NCBI RefSeq assembly: GCF_000474745.1
Contig: NZ_ASJR01000002.1
Span: 120,901 to 184,900 of the forward strand
Direction: 5' to 3'
Length of the DNA: 64,000 bases
Source: Chitinivibrio alkaliphilus ACht1
Lineage (GTDB): Bacteria > Fibrobacterota > Chitinivibrionia > Chitinivibrionales > Chitinivibrionaceae
The notes beneath the pieces were generated by a model. It made no database searches and was not told the origin of the DNA. It was given only the letters and a program-made list of their open reading frames with translations. The stretch's first letter is position 1. The number at the start of each line of letters is the position of its first letter. Shown piece after piece: positions 45,098 to 55,254 of the stretch. Made by a program: the position numbers and the translations under genes.

Positions 45098-47722
45098 ATG
45101 AAAAAAGAAACACCCATGATGGCTCAATACAATAAGATAAAACGGGAAAATCCCGGTGTTATGTTGCTCTTTCGTCTTGGTGATTTTTATGAAATGTTTG
45201 GTGATGACGCAAAAGATGCTGCTCGTATTCTCGGAATCACCCTCACAAAGCGAAATCATGGCGGAACAACAGATACCCCCTTGGCAGGGTTTCCACACCA
45301 TGCCCTTGATAGATATGCGCATAAACTGGTGAAAGCGGGAAAGCGTATTGCCGTATGTGAGCAGATGGAAGATCCGAAAAAGGCCAAGGGGGTTGTAAAG
45401 CGGGATGTTGTTGAGATAGTTACGCCCGGTACGGGTATGGATCAGACCTATGTGGCAGATCGGGAGAATACGTACATCGTCTCTCTGTATTTTCATACGA
45501 AGGGGTTTGCCTGTGCTATCTGTGATATTTCCACGGGGGAGTTTCAGTGCCAAGACGGTGAATTTTCACTCCTTGAAGAATGTCTTATGCGGGTCGATCC
45601 TGCGGAGATTCTTATTCCACAAGGAATGGCAGATTCTGCCCATGAGAAGCGATTAACAGAATGGTTTCCCAAGGCCACACTTTCCTTTGCAGAAACAGGA
45701 CGATATCGGGTAGATCGGTCACAGCGGGTTATGCAGGAGCATTTTTCCCTCTCTTCTCTTCATGGGCTTGGTTTTGAAGGTCGTGATGAGTTGCTTATCG
45801 CTTCTGCAGTATTGCTGGAGTATCTTCGCGATATGAAACGGAACCCTCTACAGCATATTTCAAAGATTGAATTTATGGGTGATTCCCGCTATGCGCAACT
45901 TGATCCTGCCTCTATTCGGAATCTTGAAATTATACATCCTCTTTTAGGGGGACAGGAAGGGGGAACCCTTCTTTCTGTGTTAGACAAAACCGTAACTGTT
46001 CTTGGGGCGCGCCTTTTAAAAAAGTGGCTTGTACGTCCCTTGCGTATTCCCCGTGAAATAGAAGAGCGGTTAGATGCGGTGGAGTGGTTTAAGGATACTC
46101 TCATGGTAACGACGAAAATACGGGAGTTGTTACGACGAGTATATGATCTTGAACGATGTATTACCCGTATTGTATTAGGGCGTGCGTCAGCCCGAGATAT
46201 TGTTGCCTTGCGAATCTCCCTGGAGCAGTTTCCCCAGCTGTGTGATGCCCTACAGGATGTTCCCTGTGGAGAAATACAAAAATGTACCTCTCTTCTGTCT
46301 GGATTTGAGCAATTATGTGAATATATTAGTACCACCCTTGTAGATGATCCACCTGTTTCTTTGCGTGAGGGAGGGCTTATTCGTGCGGGGGTTGATTCTG
46401 TACTGGACGAGTATCGCGATATTTCCCATAATGGAAAAGATTGGATTGCACGTTTACAACAGGAAGAGAAGGAGAAAACCGGTATAGACTCACTAAAGGT
46501 GGGGTTTAATAAGGTCTTTGGATACTACCTGGAAGTTTCAAAAGTAAATATTGCAAAAGTGCCCGACTACTTTATACGCAAGCAAACCTTAGCAAATTCA
46601 GAACGATATATTACTCCTGAGCTGAAAGAAGTAGAAGAGAAGGTCTTAACGGCTGAGGAGAAGAGGGGCGATCTTGAATATGCGCTTTTTACCGAGCTAC
46701 GTGAGTATATTGCCACGCGCTGTGAAGCTATTCAGGGGGCAGCTCAAGGTATTGCCCGGCTTGATCTTTTTTCTACCCTGGGACATCTCGCCATGGAGAA
46801 TCAGTATATCCGTCCCTCTATTCGTGAAACGGGAGATCTTCATATTCTTGGGGGACGTCATCCTGTTGTTGAGGAAATGACCGACGCAGCCTTTGTTCCC
46901 AATGATACCCATTTCATCGAAGATACGAGTCAGTTTTTTGTAATTACAGGACCGAATATGGCAGGTAAATCTACCTATCTTCGTCAGAATGCCCTTATTG
47001 CCCTGATGGCACAGGTTGGGTCCTTTGTTCCAGCGCAGAAAGCTGAGGTTGGCTTGGTGGATAAGTTTTTTACGCGGATTGGTGCTTCGGATAAGCTCGC
47101 GCGGGGGCAGAGTACCTTCATGGTTGAGATGATTGAAGTAGCAAATATTCTCCATAATGCTACGGATCAGAGTCTTGTTCTTCTTGATGAAGTTGGCCGG
47201 GGTACATCAACCTTTGACGGTATTAGTATTGCTTGGGCTGTGGCGGAGTATCTCCACAATACTCCGGGAAGACGTCCTCGTACCCTTTTTGCCACGCATT
47301 ACCATGAGCTTACGGAGTTGGCCATGCTCCTTACACGAGTTGAAAATTATCATATTGCTGTACGAAAACATGAAGGCAAGATTCTCTTTCTTCGTAAAAT
47401 TGAAAAGGGGAGCAGTTCTCATTCTTACGGCATTGAGGTTGCCTCTATTGCGGGCATTCCCGCAGCAGTGACCGATCGTGCGCAGGAGATTATGCAGAAT
47501 TTAGAATCCATGGAGTTTGATTCATATCACCGTCCACGCCTTGCTCAGGAAACTGAGACAGTTCCCTCGGCAGCGGAAGATCGTGCGGAGATGCAACTTG
47601 ATTTTCTGCAAGGAGTTGGGGAAGAGCATCCCCTCCTTGAAAAAATACGTCAGATTGATGTTTCCCGTCTCACTCCCTTAGATGCCTTAAACACCTTAGC
47701 GGAGATGCAGAATATGCTCTAA
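45098..47722 (+). CDS. mutS: DNA mismatch repair protein MutS
   Basis: 874 residues from ATG 45098 (GAGGAT site), the standard length. Domain I contains the mismatch-reading FYEMF (Phe-x-Glu); Walker A is GPNMAGKSTYLRQ, Walker B is LLDEVGRGTSTFDG, followed by THYHEL and the SSHSYGIEVA helix-u-turn region. It recognises mismatches as a dimer and recruits MutL. Its end overlaps the convergent sigma-54 activator by 4 bases. mutL is not in the window. Confidence 0.98.
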   Translation: MKKETPMMAQYNKIKRENPGVMLLFRLGDFYEMFGDDAKDAARILGITLTKRNHGGTTDTPLAGFPHHALDRYAHKLVKAGKRIAVCEQMEDPKKAKGVVKRDVVEIVTPGTGMDQTYVADRENTYIVSLYFHTKGFACAICDISTGEFQCQDGEFSLLEECLMRVDPAEILIPQGMADSAHEKRLTEWFPKATLSFAETGRYRVDRSQRVMQEHFSLSSLHGLGFEGRDELLIASAVLLEYLRDMKRNPLQHISKIEFMGDSRYAQLDPASIRNLEIIHPLLGGQEGGTLLSVLDKTVTVLGARLLKKWLVRPLRIPREIEERLDAVEWFKDTLMVTTKIRELLRRVYDLERCITRIVLGRASARDIVALRISLEQFPQLCDALQDVPCGEIQKCTSLLSGFEQLCEYISTTLVDDPPVSLREGGLIRAGVDSVLDEYRDISHNGKDWIARLQQEEKEKTGIDSLKVGFNKVFGYYLEVSKVNIAKVPDYFIRKQTLANSERYITPELKEVEEKVLTAEEKRGDLEYALFTELREYIATRCEAIQGAAQGIARLDLFSTLGHLAMENQYIRPSIRETGDLHILGGRHPVVEEMTDAAFVPNDTHFIEDTSQFFVITGPNMAGKSTYLRQNALIALMAQVGSFVPAQKAEVGLVDKFFTRIGASDKLARGQSTFMVEMIEVANILHNATDQSLVLLDEVGRGTSTFDGISIAWAVAEYLHNTPGRRPRTLFATHYHELTELAMLLTRVENYHIAVRKHEGKILFLRKIEKGSSSHSYGIEVASIAGIPAAVTDRAQEIMQNLESMEFDSYHRPRLAQETETVPSAAEDRAEMQLDFLQGVGEEHPLLEKIRQIDVSRLTPLDALNTLAEMQNML

Positions 47723-49068
47723 AGCAGTTCGTATTTTTTCATCCATCGCCAGAGGGTACTGCGATTTACCGAAAAATGTTCTGCCACGGCGTTTTTATTT
47801 CCGCCGTACTGTCGCAGAGCTGCCTCCACCCGTTCTTTGTCGGGTCGTGCGGTACCCGGTGTCGGTTTGGAGGTTCCCCCAAGTCCTTTTTTGCGAATAT
47901 CCATGGGGATATTAAAAATATCGATATGAGCACCCTCAGCAGTGACAAAGGCATGCTCAATGGCATTCTCCAATTCTCGCACATTTCCCCGCCATGAATA
48001 TGAGAGAAGAAATTCGAGGGCATTGTCCGTAATACCCCGTATCTTTTTTCCCGTATATCTATTGTATTTCTCAATGAAATGATTGATGAGAAAGGGAATG
48101 TCGTCTCTTCGCTCACGAAGAGGAGGTATGTAGAGAGGAAAGACCTTTAATCGATAATAAAAATCTTCCCGGAAAAGCTCTTCTTCAACCAATCTATCAA
48201 GATCCCGATTTGTCGCTGCGATAATGCGGACATCGGACTGTATGGGCGTACTGTCTCCCACTGGTTCAAACTCTTTTTCTTGCATAAACCGAAGTAGTTT
48301 TACCTGAATCAGGGGTGAAATATCGCCGATCTCATCAAGAAAGAGCGTTCCCCCCCGTGCTCGTTCTATGCGTCCATGTTTATCACGAATTGCTCCGGTG
48401 AATGCTCCTTTTACATGCCCAAAAAGCTCGCTTTCAAGGAGGTTTTCCGGAAGGGCTGAGCAGTTTACTGCGACAAAGGGGCCGTCTTTTCGATCGCTAT
48501 TGGTATGAATTGCCCTGGCAACAAGCTCTTTTCCGGTTCCGCTTTCGCCTTGAATAAGGGTGTTTGCTTGGGAATTCGCCGCAAATTGAATTTGCTGGAA
48601 TACGCGTTGCATCGCACTGCTTTTTCCAATTAGATCGGGAAGTTCCATGTGGTTGTGCCGTTGGAGACGACGTTCAAGTTCACGTATTTTATCTTCGTGT
48701 GCTTTTTCCACGGACATGTCCGTTATGGTTTCCACGGCACCGACAATCTTCCCCTCTTTTTTAATTACCCGTCCGCTCTTGCGAATTGGAATGAGGGTTC
48801 CGTCACGTCGTTGTATCGCACATTCGGCGTTATGGATATTGCCGTTTTCAAAAAGGCTGCAGTCTTCTTTATTGCTGCATCGGAGAAAGTCGCATGCAGT
48901 TTTTCCGATAATCTCTTCCCGGGAAAACCCGCTGAGGCGTTCGCAGCTTTTATTGCAGTAGCGGATCGTGTTTTCTCGATCAACCAAGATGACTGCTTCT
49001 GCCATGGTTTCCAGGACCATATTGAGGCAATCACCGGAAATACTATTTTCTGTATAAAAACAGTCCAT
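47719..49068 (-). CDS. PAS-domain sigma-54-dependent transcription activator
   Basis: 449 residues: PAS (about 14-120, [25 protein letters not shown]), linker coiled coil, AAA+ activator (about 140-370) with Walker [15 protein letters not shown] loop in HVKGAFTGA, and Walker [10 protein letters not shown], then a Fis-type helix-turn-helix ([20 protein letters not shown]). It remodels RNA polymerase holding sigma-54. The Cys cluster CSNKEDC inside the PAS region could make it redox-responsive, as in related regulators, but this is only suggestive. Co-directional with lgt, 9 bases downstream of it. Target promoters are not evident. Confidence 0.94.
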   Translation of the reverse strand: MDCFYTENSISGDCLNMVLETMAEAVILVDRENTIRYCNKSCERLSGFSREEIIGKTACDFLRCSNKEDCSLFENGNIHNAECAIQRRDGTLIPIRKSGRVIKKEGKIVGAVETITDMSVEKAHEDKIRELERRLQRHNHMELPDLIGKSSAMQRVFQQIQFAANSQANTLIQGESGTGKELVARAIHTNSDRKDGPFVAVNCSALPENLLESELFGHVKGAFTGAIRDKHGRIERARGGTLFLDEIGDISPLIQVKLLRFMQEKEFEPVGDSTPIQSDVRIIAATNRDLDRLVEEELFREDFYYRLKVFPLYIPPLRERRDDIPFLINHFIEKYNRYTGKKIRGITDNALEFLLSYSWRGNVRELENAIEHAFVTAEGAHIDIFNIPMDIRKKGLGGTSKPTPGTARPDKERVEAALRQYGGNKNAVAEHFSVNRSTLWRWMKKYELL

Positions 49069-49076
49069 GAAATCTC

Positions 49077-49973
49077 CTATGTCGTACGGCGGGAAGAGGT
49101 GGGGAGGGGTGTGCCTTGGCGGCGGTTATACCAAAACAAGAGGATACTGCCGAATAGAATCATTGCTCCACTGAGGGTTTGTCCCCGTGAAAGGTTGAGT
49201 ATATTCATGCCGATATGCGGATCGGGTTCACGGAGAAATTCAATGCTGAATCGGGCAAGGCCGTAGCCGATCAAGTAGAGGGGGAGCATTTTTTCTTTAA
49301 ATCGATTGGTTTTGCGGAACAGGTGTAATACACCAAAGAGAAACACGCCTTCGAAAAACGCTTCATACAGCTGTGATGGATGACGAAGGTGGTCTCCTTC
49401 CGCAGCAGGGAAATACATGCCCAGGGGGGAATCGGTTACCCTTCCATAGAGTTCACCATTGATAAAATTGCCCAGTCGTCCCCACGTATATCCCAGGGGA
49501 AAGGCATAGGCAAGGTTGTTAGAAATGGTGTGGAAAGAAAGATTGTTTCGTTTTGTATAGTAATAAATTGCCACGGCAGCTCCGATGAGTCCACCGTGGT
49601 AGGACATCCCGGAGATACCTACAAAGGATCCGTTGCGAAAGGGCATGAAAATTTCACCGGGGCTTGTGGCGTAGTAGGAGAAGTTATAAAAAAGAACATA
49701 CCCGAGCCGTCCCCCCAAAATAACTCCCAGGATACCGTAGAAAAAGATATCCTCCCACTGCTTTGGGGAGATGGAGAGTTCTTCTTTTTTCTGAAGCTGT
49801 CCAATGAGTGCGTAGGTTGTAAGAAATACAAGTATGTACATAAGTCCATAGTATTGTACGGGAAATCCTCCGCCGGAACTGCTGCCAAAGGTGAGAATGT
49901 TTTCTCCACCTATGGTAATAAAGGTGGGATCTATCTGCTCGGGGAGGCTGCTCCACCAACTGCGTTGATTCAT
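49077..49973 (-). CDS. lgt: Prolipoprotein diacylglyceryl transferase
   Basis: 298 residues with about seven membrane helices. Signature RLGNFINGELYGRVTD (catalytic Arg region) and HPSQLYEAFFEG are intact, as are GGRLGYVLFYN and YHGGLIGA. Lgt attaches diacylglycerol to the lipobox Cys of lipoprotein precursors at the inner membrane, consistent with the lipoproteins in this window. AAAAGGA ribosome site. First in a two-gene operon with the sigma-54 activator. Confidence 0.96.
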   Translation of the reverse strand: MNQRSWWSSLPEQIDPTFITIGGENILTFGSSSGGGFPVQYYGLMYILVFLTTYALIGQLQKKEELSISPKQWEDIFFYGILGVILGGRLGYVLFYNFSYYATSPGEIFMPFRNGSFVGISGMSYHGGLIGAAVAIYYYTKRNNLSFHTISNNLAYAFPLGYTWGRLGNFINGELYGRVTDSPLGMYFPAAEGDHLRHPSQLYEAFFEGVFLFGVLHLFRKTNRFKEKMLPLYLIGYGLARFSIEFLREPDPHIGMNILNLSRGQTLSGAMILFGSILLFWYNRRQGTPLPTSSRRTT

Positions 49974-50114
49974 GGTTTTTCCTTTTTTTGGATAAAAATA
50001 GATTTTCCGGTATGGGAAGTGCTGTTCTAAATTTATAAAACTACGGTATGGCGCTTTCTTTTTCTGTCGTTGAGGATATATTTTCCCCTACATTTATTAT
50101 TGAAAGGTGTGTGT

Positions 50115-50756
50115 ATGCTCCACGGTATACCAAAATATATCTCTTTTTTTGTATTGGCGTTTCCCCTCTTCGCATCTACTTATGTAACAGACTCATTTAC
50201 CATAAACTTGCGGAGTACTCCTGCTTCTAACGGGCGTATTATTCAAATGTTGCCATCAGGTGAAGCTCTTGAAATACGTGAGCGTCAAGATGAATGGAGT
50301 CGGGTGCAAACTGCTTCAGGACGCGAAGGGTGGGTTCTTCATCGATATATTATCTCTCGTGCACCATGGAAGAATCAAGCTGCTGCACAGCAACGACAGC
50401 GTGAACGGTATGCGAAGCAACTGGAGAAGGTACGTGATTCCCTTCGTGTTTCTACCAGTGAGCTTGATGCGGTGCAACGCTCTTTTACCCGCTTGAAAGG
50501 AGCCTATGATTCTCTTGATACAGAATATCATGCCCTTCGTGATGGATCACAGGAGTATCTTACCTTGCAACATGAGCATGAAGAGGCGCACAAGGAGTTA
50601 CAACAAACCCTGCAAGAAAATAATGAATTACGGGATGAAAACAACCGTCTTAAGGCTGATAGTAGCAAGGTGTGGGTTCTGGTCGGGGGTGGCATGGTGC
50701 TGCTTGGATTTGCCTTAGCTCATGTGCCCCGTAAACAGAAAAAGCGACGGTGGTAG
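50115..50756 (+). CDS. SH3-domain membrane-anchored coiled-coil protein
   Basis: 213 residues from ATG 50115 (AAAGGTG). Signal peptide (ISFFVLAFPLFASTY), bacterial SH3 domain (about 20-80: LRSTPASNGRIIQMLPSGEALEI, WSRVQTASGREGWV), a long coiled coil (about 95-185), a membrane helix (VWVLVGGGMVLLGFAL) and a basic tail (PRKQKKRRW). This is the TIGR04211-type architecture, as in E. coli YgiM. Topology places SH3 and coil in the periplasm. It precedes the radical-SAM gene by 3 bases. Confidence 0.85.
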   Translation: MLHGIPKYISFFVLAFPLFASTYVTDSFTINLRSTPASNGRIIQMLPSGEALEIRERQDEWSRVQTASGREGWVLHRYIISRAPWKNQAAAQQRQRERYAKQLEKVRDSLRVSTSELDAVQRSFTRLKGAYDSLDTEYHALRDGSQEYLTLQHEHEEAHKELQQTLQENNELRDENNRLKADSSKVWVLVGGGMVLLGFALAHVPRKQKKRRW

Positions 50757-50759
50757 GGT

Positions 50760-53291
50760 ATGGAAACACTTTCTGAACGAATAGGCCGATTACTCCTTCC
50801 CTTTGTAGAAAACCCCTCCCGTTACAGCGGGGGCGAGCTGAATATTGCCAAAAAAAATCGGGCTGCGTCATCCCTTTGTGGTGTACTTTGTTTTCCCGAA
50901 GTCTATGATATCGGTATGTCTCACTATGGAAGCCAGGTATTATATCATTTGATTAATCGGGAGTCACCGTGGTTTCTTTCCCGGGCTTATATGCCGTGGG
51001 AAGATGCTGAAGCCATCATGCGTCGGGAAGATATCCCTTTGTATGCCCTGGAAGATCGGGTTCCTGTGCGTGATGCTGATTGGGTTGGCTTTTCCTTGCA
51101 GTATGAACTGCAGTACAGTAATCTTGTAACTATGCTGGAACTGAGCGGAATCCCCGTCTTTTCTCACCAGCGGGGAGAGGATGATCCTCTTATTATTGCA
51201 GGTGGACCGGTTACTGCAAATCCAGAGCCCGTTGCTGATTTTATTGATGTATTTCTTCCCGGTGACGGAGAGGAGTCCTTGCCTCGTTTTTGCAGAATCC
51301 TTGAAGAGTCAAAGGGAATGTCGCGTAGGGAAATTCTTTCACGGCTTTCCCGGGAACATGGAAATGCCTATGTGCCCGCGCTCCATGAGGTACGACAGAA
51401 CGGATGCTTTGCTATTACCGCTACAGATCGGCCAATTCCCTCTGCGCGTATTGCGACCCTCCGTGAAGAGGATGTTCCGCGTAAACAAATAGTTCCCCTG
51501 GCTGAGGTGGTACATAATACCATGGCTGTGGAGGTGATGCGGGGATGCACACAGGGGTGCCGGTTCTGCAGTGCCGGAATGTACTATCGTCCCGTGCGTG
51601 AACGAGCTGTTTCTGGTATTGTCGATCAAATTGAGTATGGGGTAGATGAAACGGGGTGGAATACTGTCACGTGTCTTTCCCTGTCCACGGTGGATTATTC
51701 CGAGTTTGGAGACCTTCTGTGTCGTGTGGCAGATATAAAACAGCGGCATGGAACCTCCCTTTCTCTGCCGTCAACTCGTATTGATGCTATCACCTCAGAT
51801 GAGTTTGCTCTGTTTGACTCCCTTGCGGGAAGCTCCTCCATAACCATAGCACCAGAGGCCGGGAGCGAACGTTTGCGTCGAGTGATAAATAAAAATTTTA
51901 CCACCGAGACGATTCTCTCTATTGTACGAAAGATCTGTGAAACCCGGGTGAAAACAGTTAAGCTGTACTTTATGGTGGGACTTCCCACGGAAACCATGGA
52001 TGATATGGATGAGATGATCTATCTCATAGAAGATATACAAAAAATTCTACAGAAACATACTCGAGGGGCACAGCTAAATATATCTCTTTCTCCCTTTTCT
52101 CCTAAGCCACATACCCCTTTTCAATGGCATGGATTTGCAGGAAAAGAGGTTATTTTAGAGCGATGTAAGCATGTAAAAGCTCATTTTTATTCAACCCGTT
52201 CCGTAAAGGTGAGTTATCGTAATCCCCAGGTTTCGTTTCTGGAGACTGTTCTTTCGCGCGGAGATCGGCGATTAGGGGCTGTAATCTATGGGGCACAGCA
52301 GAACGGGGCCCGTTTTGATGGATGGCAAGAGTACTTTTATCTTGACCGCTGGCTTGATGCGGCAGCTGCTGAAGAGCTTGATCTCAGTTCATATGTGTCT
52401 GCTCTTCCTGATGAGCAAGCCCTTCCGTGGGATACGATCTCTCAAGGGTTTTCTGAGTTTTTCTTAAAAACAGAACGTGAGCGTGCTTTGAGAGAACTTC
52501 CAACTCGTGATTGTCGTTTTGGGTGTGTTTCTTGTGGGGTGTGCGGCCCTAATCTTTCTATGACCTATGCCCCCAAAGAACAGAAGGCTTCTCCCACGGA
52601 GGCGTTACAGGCCTTACATCACGATACCGAGGAAGGGATGCATGAAACAACCCGTGTGCGGGTTTGGTATGCAAAGCAGGAATCACTCCGTTTTTTGCCC
52701 CACCAAAGTATGGTAAATAGCATTATTCGAGGGTTCAATGCTGCGGGAGTGCCCGTTGCTTTTTCCCAGGGTATGCGTCCCCGTCCTAAGTTCTCCTTTG
52801 GGCCTCCGCTTCCGCAGGGGGCGTGTGGAGACAATGAGCTTTTTGACGTTACTGTGCGTGCGGGATATCCTCTTTGTCTTGCATCCGTGGCAAAATATCT
52901 CCCTCATGGTTTGGTGCTGAAACATACAGAGACCGTGGAGAAGAAGGCTCCTGCTCTCAATAGTCTTGTGGTACAGGCCGATTGGCATATCACGGCGGCA
53001 GCACCCTCTCTCGAAGTTTCCGATATTACCGCAGCGGTTACTCAGTTTTACTCTGAAGAATCTCTTGTAGTTGTGCGTACACGAAAAAATAAGAAAAATC
53101 GTACCATTGATGTAAAACCTTTGGTGCGGAATCTTCGTCAGGAAAAGCGAGATCTCTTTGTTACCCTGTCAGCAGAACCGGGTAATTCATGCAAGCCATC
53201 GGAATTCCTTGCGGTCCTTTTTCCCCATCATAGATTCAGTGACTTTCGTGTGATACGAACAGCACTCTATGGGCCCGAAGGTTCATTGTAA
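50760..53291 (+). CDS. Radical-SAM fusion protein (TIGR03960-type) with DUF2344 domain
   Basis: 843 residues. N-terminal cobalamin-like domain (about 1-220), radical-SAM core with MRGCTQGCRFCSAG (CxxxCxxC), a central region with further cysteines CRFGCVSCGVCG (about 583-594), and a C-terminal DUF2344/TIGR03936 domain (about 625-840; RVWYAKQESLRFLPHQSM, SQGMRPRPKFSFGPPLP). This fused form is TIGR03960. In several lineages the gene pair lies next to rne/rng or ribosomal-protein genes, suggesting RNA or protein modification, but the reaction is unknown. Starts 3 bases after the SH3 gene stop. Confidence 0.9.
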   Translation: METLSERIGRLLLPFVENPSRYSGGELNIAKKNRAASSLCGVLCFPEVYDIGMSHYGSQVLYHLINRESPWFLSRAYMPWEDAEAIMRREDIPLYALEDRVPVRDADWVGFSLQYELQYSNLVTMLELSGIPVFSHQRGEDDPLIIAGGPVTANPEPVADFIDVFLPGDGEESLPRFCRILEESKGMSRREILSRLSREHGNAYVPALHEVRQNGCFAITATDRPIPSARIATLREEDVPRKQIVPLAEVVHNTMAVEVMRGCTQGCRFCSAGMYYRPVRERAVSGIVDQIEYGVDETGWNTVTCLSLSTVDYSEFGDLLCRVADIKQRHGTSLSLPSTRIDAITSDEFALFDSLAGSSSITIAPEAGSERLRRVINKNFTTETILSIVRKICETRVKTVKLYFMVGLPTETMDDMDEMIYLIEDIQKILQKHTRGAQLNISLSPFSPKPHTPFQWHGFAGKEVILERCKHVKAHFYSTRSVKVSYRNPQVSFLETVLSRGDRRLGAVIYGAQQNGARFDGWQEYFYLDRWLDAAAAEELDLSSYVSALPDEQALPWDTISQGFSEFFLKTERERALRELPTRDCRFGCVSCGVCGPNLSMTYAPKEQKASPTEALQALHHDTEEGMHETTRVRVWYAKQESLRFLPHQSMVNSIIRGFNAAGVPVAFSQGMRPRPKFSFGPPLPQGACGDNELFDVTVRAGYPLCLASVAKYLPHGLVLKHTETVEKKAPALNSLVVQADWHITAAAPSLEVSDITAAVTQFYSEESLVVVRTRKNKKNRTIDVKPLVRNLRQEKRDLFVTLSAEPGNSCKPSEFLAVLFPHHRFSDFRVIRTALYGPEGSL

Positions 53292-53320
53292 AAAAAGGGG
53301 CGGTGATTGTCACGCGCCCC
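53290..53320 (-). terminator. Terminator of the outer-membrane protein gene
   Basis: GC-rich stem GGGGCG…CGCCCC with inner GTGA/TCAC pairs, followed on the minus strand by seven T. It lies 26 bases past the stop at 53347. Confidence 0.8.
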
Positions 53321-53346
53321 GGTAAGAATAGTCAGTATGACTTGTT

Positions 53347-54450
53347 TTAAAAGCCGCCACGAAACTCAGCTGCGATGGTCGGTTTTTCTGCATCATAGGC
53401 AGAAAAGAAACCAAGGGCAAACTCAACGTTATCGTTGAGCTCTACACATGAGCTAATGCCGTATAGTACGGGGGTATCTTCTATTCCCGTAAGACGTTCC
53501 CGATCTCCTGTTTTGAGCAGTTCAGTCTCAACTTGCACATATCGCACCATTCCCGGAAGAGGAATGTTTGCGCCGAGAAGCACTGGTGCGTAGGCGTCGA
53601 GATCTTCGTGAAGATCTTTTACACCAGTTTCCGCAAAAAGTGTGACCTGTGACGGAAGAGTGTAGGCCGTATTAAGGGCAAGACTATGGATCACGTCCAT
53701 GTCATCATCATAAACTTTATCAAAGATGTTGCTTTTATAGCCAAGGCCCACTTCAAGATTTTCCATGGGCGTGACATCAAACCATGTTCGGAGATTCCCC
53801 GTGTTAAGGTTTGCGGAGGTGGCTTCTAAGAGCACCGTAAGGGAGGCCATATCCATCTGTTTTTCCAAGGAGAGGAAATTTGCAAAGATGCCTTTCCCAA
53901 GAAACCCGCTACCGTGAATTCCTTCATCAATATAATTTCCAAAGATCTTTCCTTCTGTTTCGGAAATGAGGTCTCTTCCAATGGTAAGGTTAAGCATATC
54001 TCCGTCATATCGGTACAGGGCGCGTCGTATTTGCACTCTCTCCATGGAGAATTCTTGCATATTTTCCATGTCCATGATTGTGTCCTGCCCTACAATGGTA
54101 GTGTCTTCATAGGGGATGTAGATGGGGAATGTCCCCGGACCTTGAATAACTTGATATCCCTGATGAAATTCCATAACATCAACGGTTTTCATGCCGGGGC
54201 CGCGGAAGTCGTGGCCAAATCCTTCAGGATAGAATCGTAGCATTACATCTACAGAGTGGCGTCCTGACTCCACCACTCCGCCCAAGTCTAGGCGACCAAA
54301 CCAGTTATCCAGATTATCACTACGATCATTATCATAGAGATCTTTTTGTGCTTGAATAACTACCGATCCGGTAGGAGAGAACTCAAGCTGGGGTTGCTGT
54401 GCAGAAATGGTTGCGATCATGACCAAACAAACGATTACTGCTTTTACCAT
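53347..54450 (-). CDS. Outer-membrane protein, porin-like
   Basis: 367 residues. Signal peptide ending TISAQ, then barrel-type alternating strands. The opening LEFSPTGSVVIQAQKDLYDND and a closing aromatic strand (PTIAAEFRGGF) fit an outer-membrane pore. A TIVGQDTIMDMENM loop is acidic and likely external. AAGGAG ribosome site, own terminator, so a single-gene unit. No named family recognised. Similar in style to, but not the same family as, the porin at 38781-40163. Confidence 0.68.
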   Translation of the reverse strand: MVKAVIVCLVMIATISAQQPQLEFSPTGSVVIQAQKDLYDNDRSDNLDNWFGRLDLGGVVESGRHSVDVMLRFYPEGFGHDFRGPGMKTVDVMEFHQGYQVIQGPGTFPIYIPYEDTTIVGQDTIMDMENMQEFSMERVQIRRALYRYDGDMLNLTIGRDLISETEGKIFGNYIDEGIHGSGFLGKGIFANFLSLEKQMDMASLTVLLEATSANLNTGNLRTWFDVTPMENLEVGLGYKSNIFDKVYDDDMDVIHSLALNTAYTLPSQVTLFAETGVKDLHEDLDAYAPVLLGANIPLPGMVRYVQVETELLKTGDRERLTGIEDTPVLYGISSCVELNDNVEFALGFFSAYDAEKPTIAAEFRGGF

Positions 54451-54595
54451 AGGGCACTCCTTAGTTATGGGTTTACTTATTTATTTGCATAGTATCATCT
54501 TAGGTGGCTGAATGCAAGAACAATCTTCTTTTTTTACTGATATTAGAGTGAACGTAACAAATTCTTGGACTAAAAACTTCGAAGGAGTGCCGTTT

Positions 54596-54624
54596 TTGCC
54601 GGTACTATTCGTACTCTGTATAGT
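54596..54624 (+). promoter_or_regulatory. Promoter of the lipoprotein/PorV-like pair
   Basis: TTGCCG (54596-54601), 17-base spacer, TATAGT (54619-54624), 45 bases before ATG 54670. Confidence 0.5.
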
Positions 54625-54669
54625 GTATATTTATAGAGTATACAAGAGAAGACTTACATGGGGGGAATT

Positions 54670-55254
54670 ATGAAATTATTTCTTGTTGTGGGGATATTGT
54701 TTTTGACCAACGCCTGTTACACTCAAGTGGGCTATTCGGGGAGGGCACCGCGTACGGCCCAGAGCCGCACTGCTGACACAATTGCTCCGGAGGAGGGAAG
54801 AGATACGGCAGAGTATGAAGTGATACGGTCGCAAGAGACAGCCCCGCGTGATACGGTGATTATCCGTGAGCGCGATCGCGAGGTGTGGATTTGGCGTGAG
54901 GACCCGTGGGGCAGATGGGAGCTTCGTCGATATGATCAACACAGCCCCTATTGGCGCTACTACAGTAGTTCTTTTCGCTATGGATATCGGGGTGTGTCGT
55001 ATCCCCGATATTGGTATGATCCATGGTATTATGGGAGGGGCAGACGGGATACTCTTGTAATTATTGACCGCGATACGGATGATGAATCATCTTCTTCGTC
55101 TCAGTATTATAGCCCTGGGAGTGGCGGTGAGAGCAGAGAGCCTGCGTCTCGCAGTTCATCGCGGGATAGCAGTAGAGAGCAGCCACGGAGTGAACCGCGA
55201 GAGGGTGATACTTCGCGAGATGTTCGGGATAGTCGTCGAGGAAGGGGGAGATAA
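54670..55254 (+). CDS. Arg/Ser/Tyr-rich lipoprotein
   Basis: 194 residues from ATG 54670 (GGGGGG site). Signal with lipobox LTNAC. The mature part is low complexity: a Tyr-rich patch (YWRYYSSSFRYGYRG, PRYWYDPWYYGRGRRD) in the middle and a Ser/Arg/Glu-rich C-terminal third. No domain is recognisable. The stop overlaps the next start (TAATG), coupling it to an outer-membrane PorV-like protein. It may be an adhesive or surface-exposed lipoprotein, which is inference. Confidence 0.65.
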   Translation: MKLFLVVGILFLTNACYTQVGYSGRAPRTAQSRTADTIAPEEGRDTAEYEVIRSQETAPRDTVIIRERDREVWIWREDPWGRWELRRYDQHSPYWRYYSSSFRYGYRGVSYPRYWYDPWYYGRGRRDTLVIIDRDTDDESSSSSQYYSPGSGGESREPASRSSSRDSSREQPRSEPREGDTSRDVRDSRRGRGR

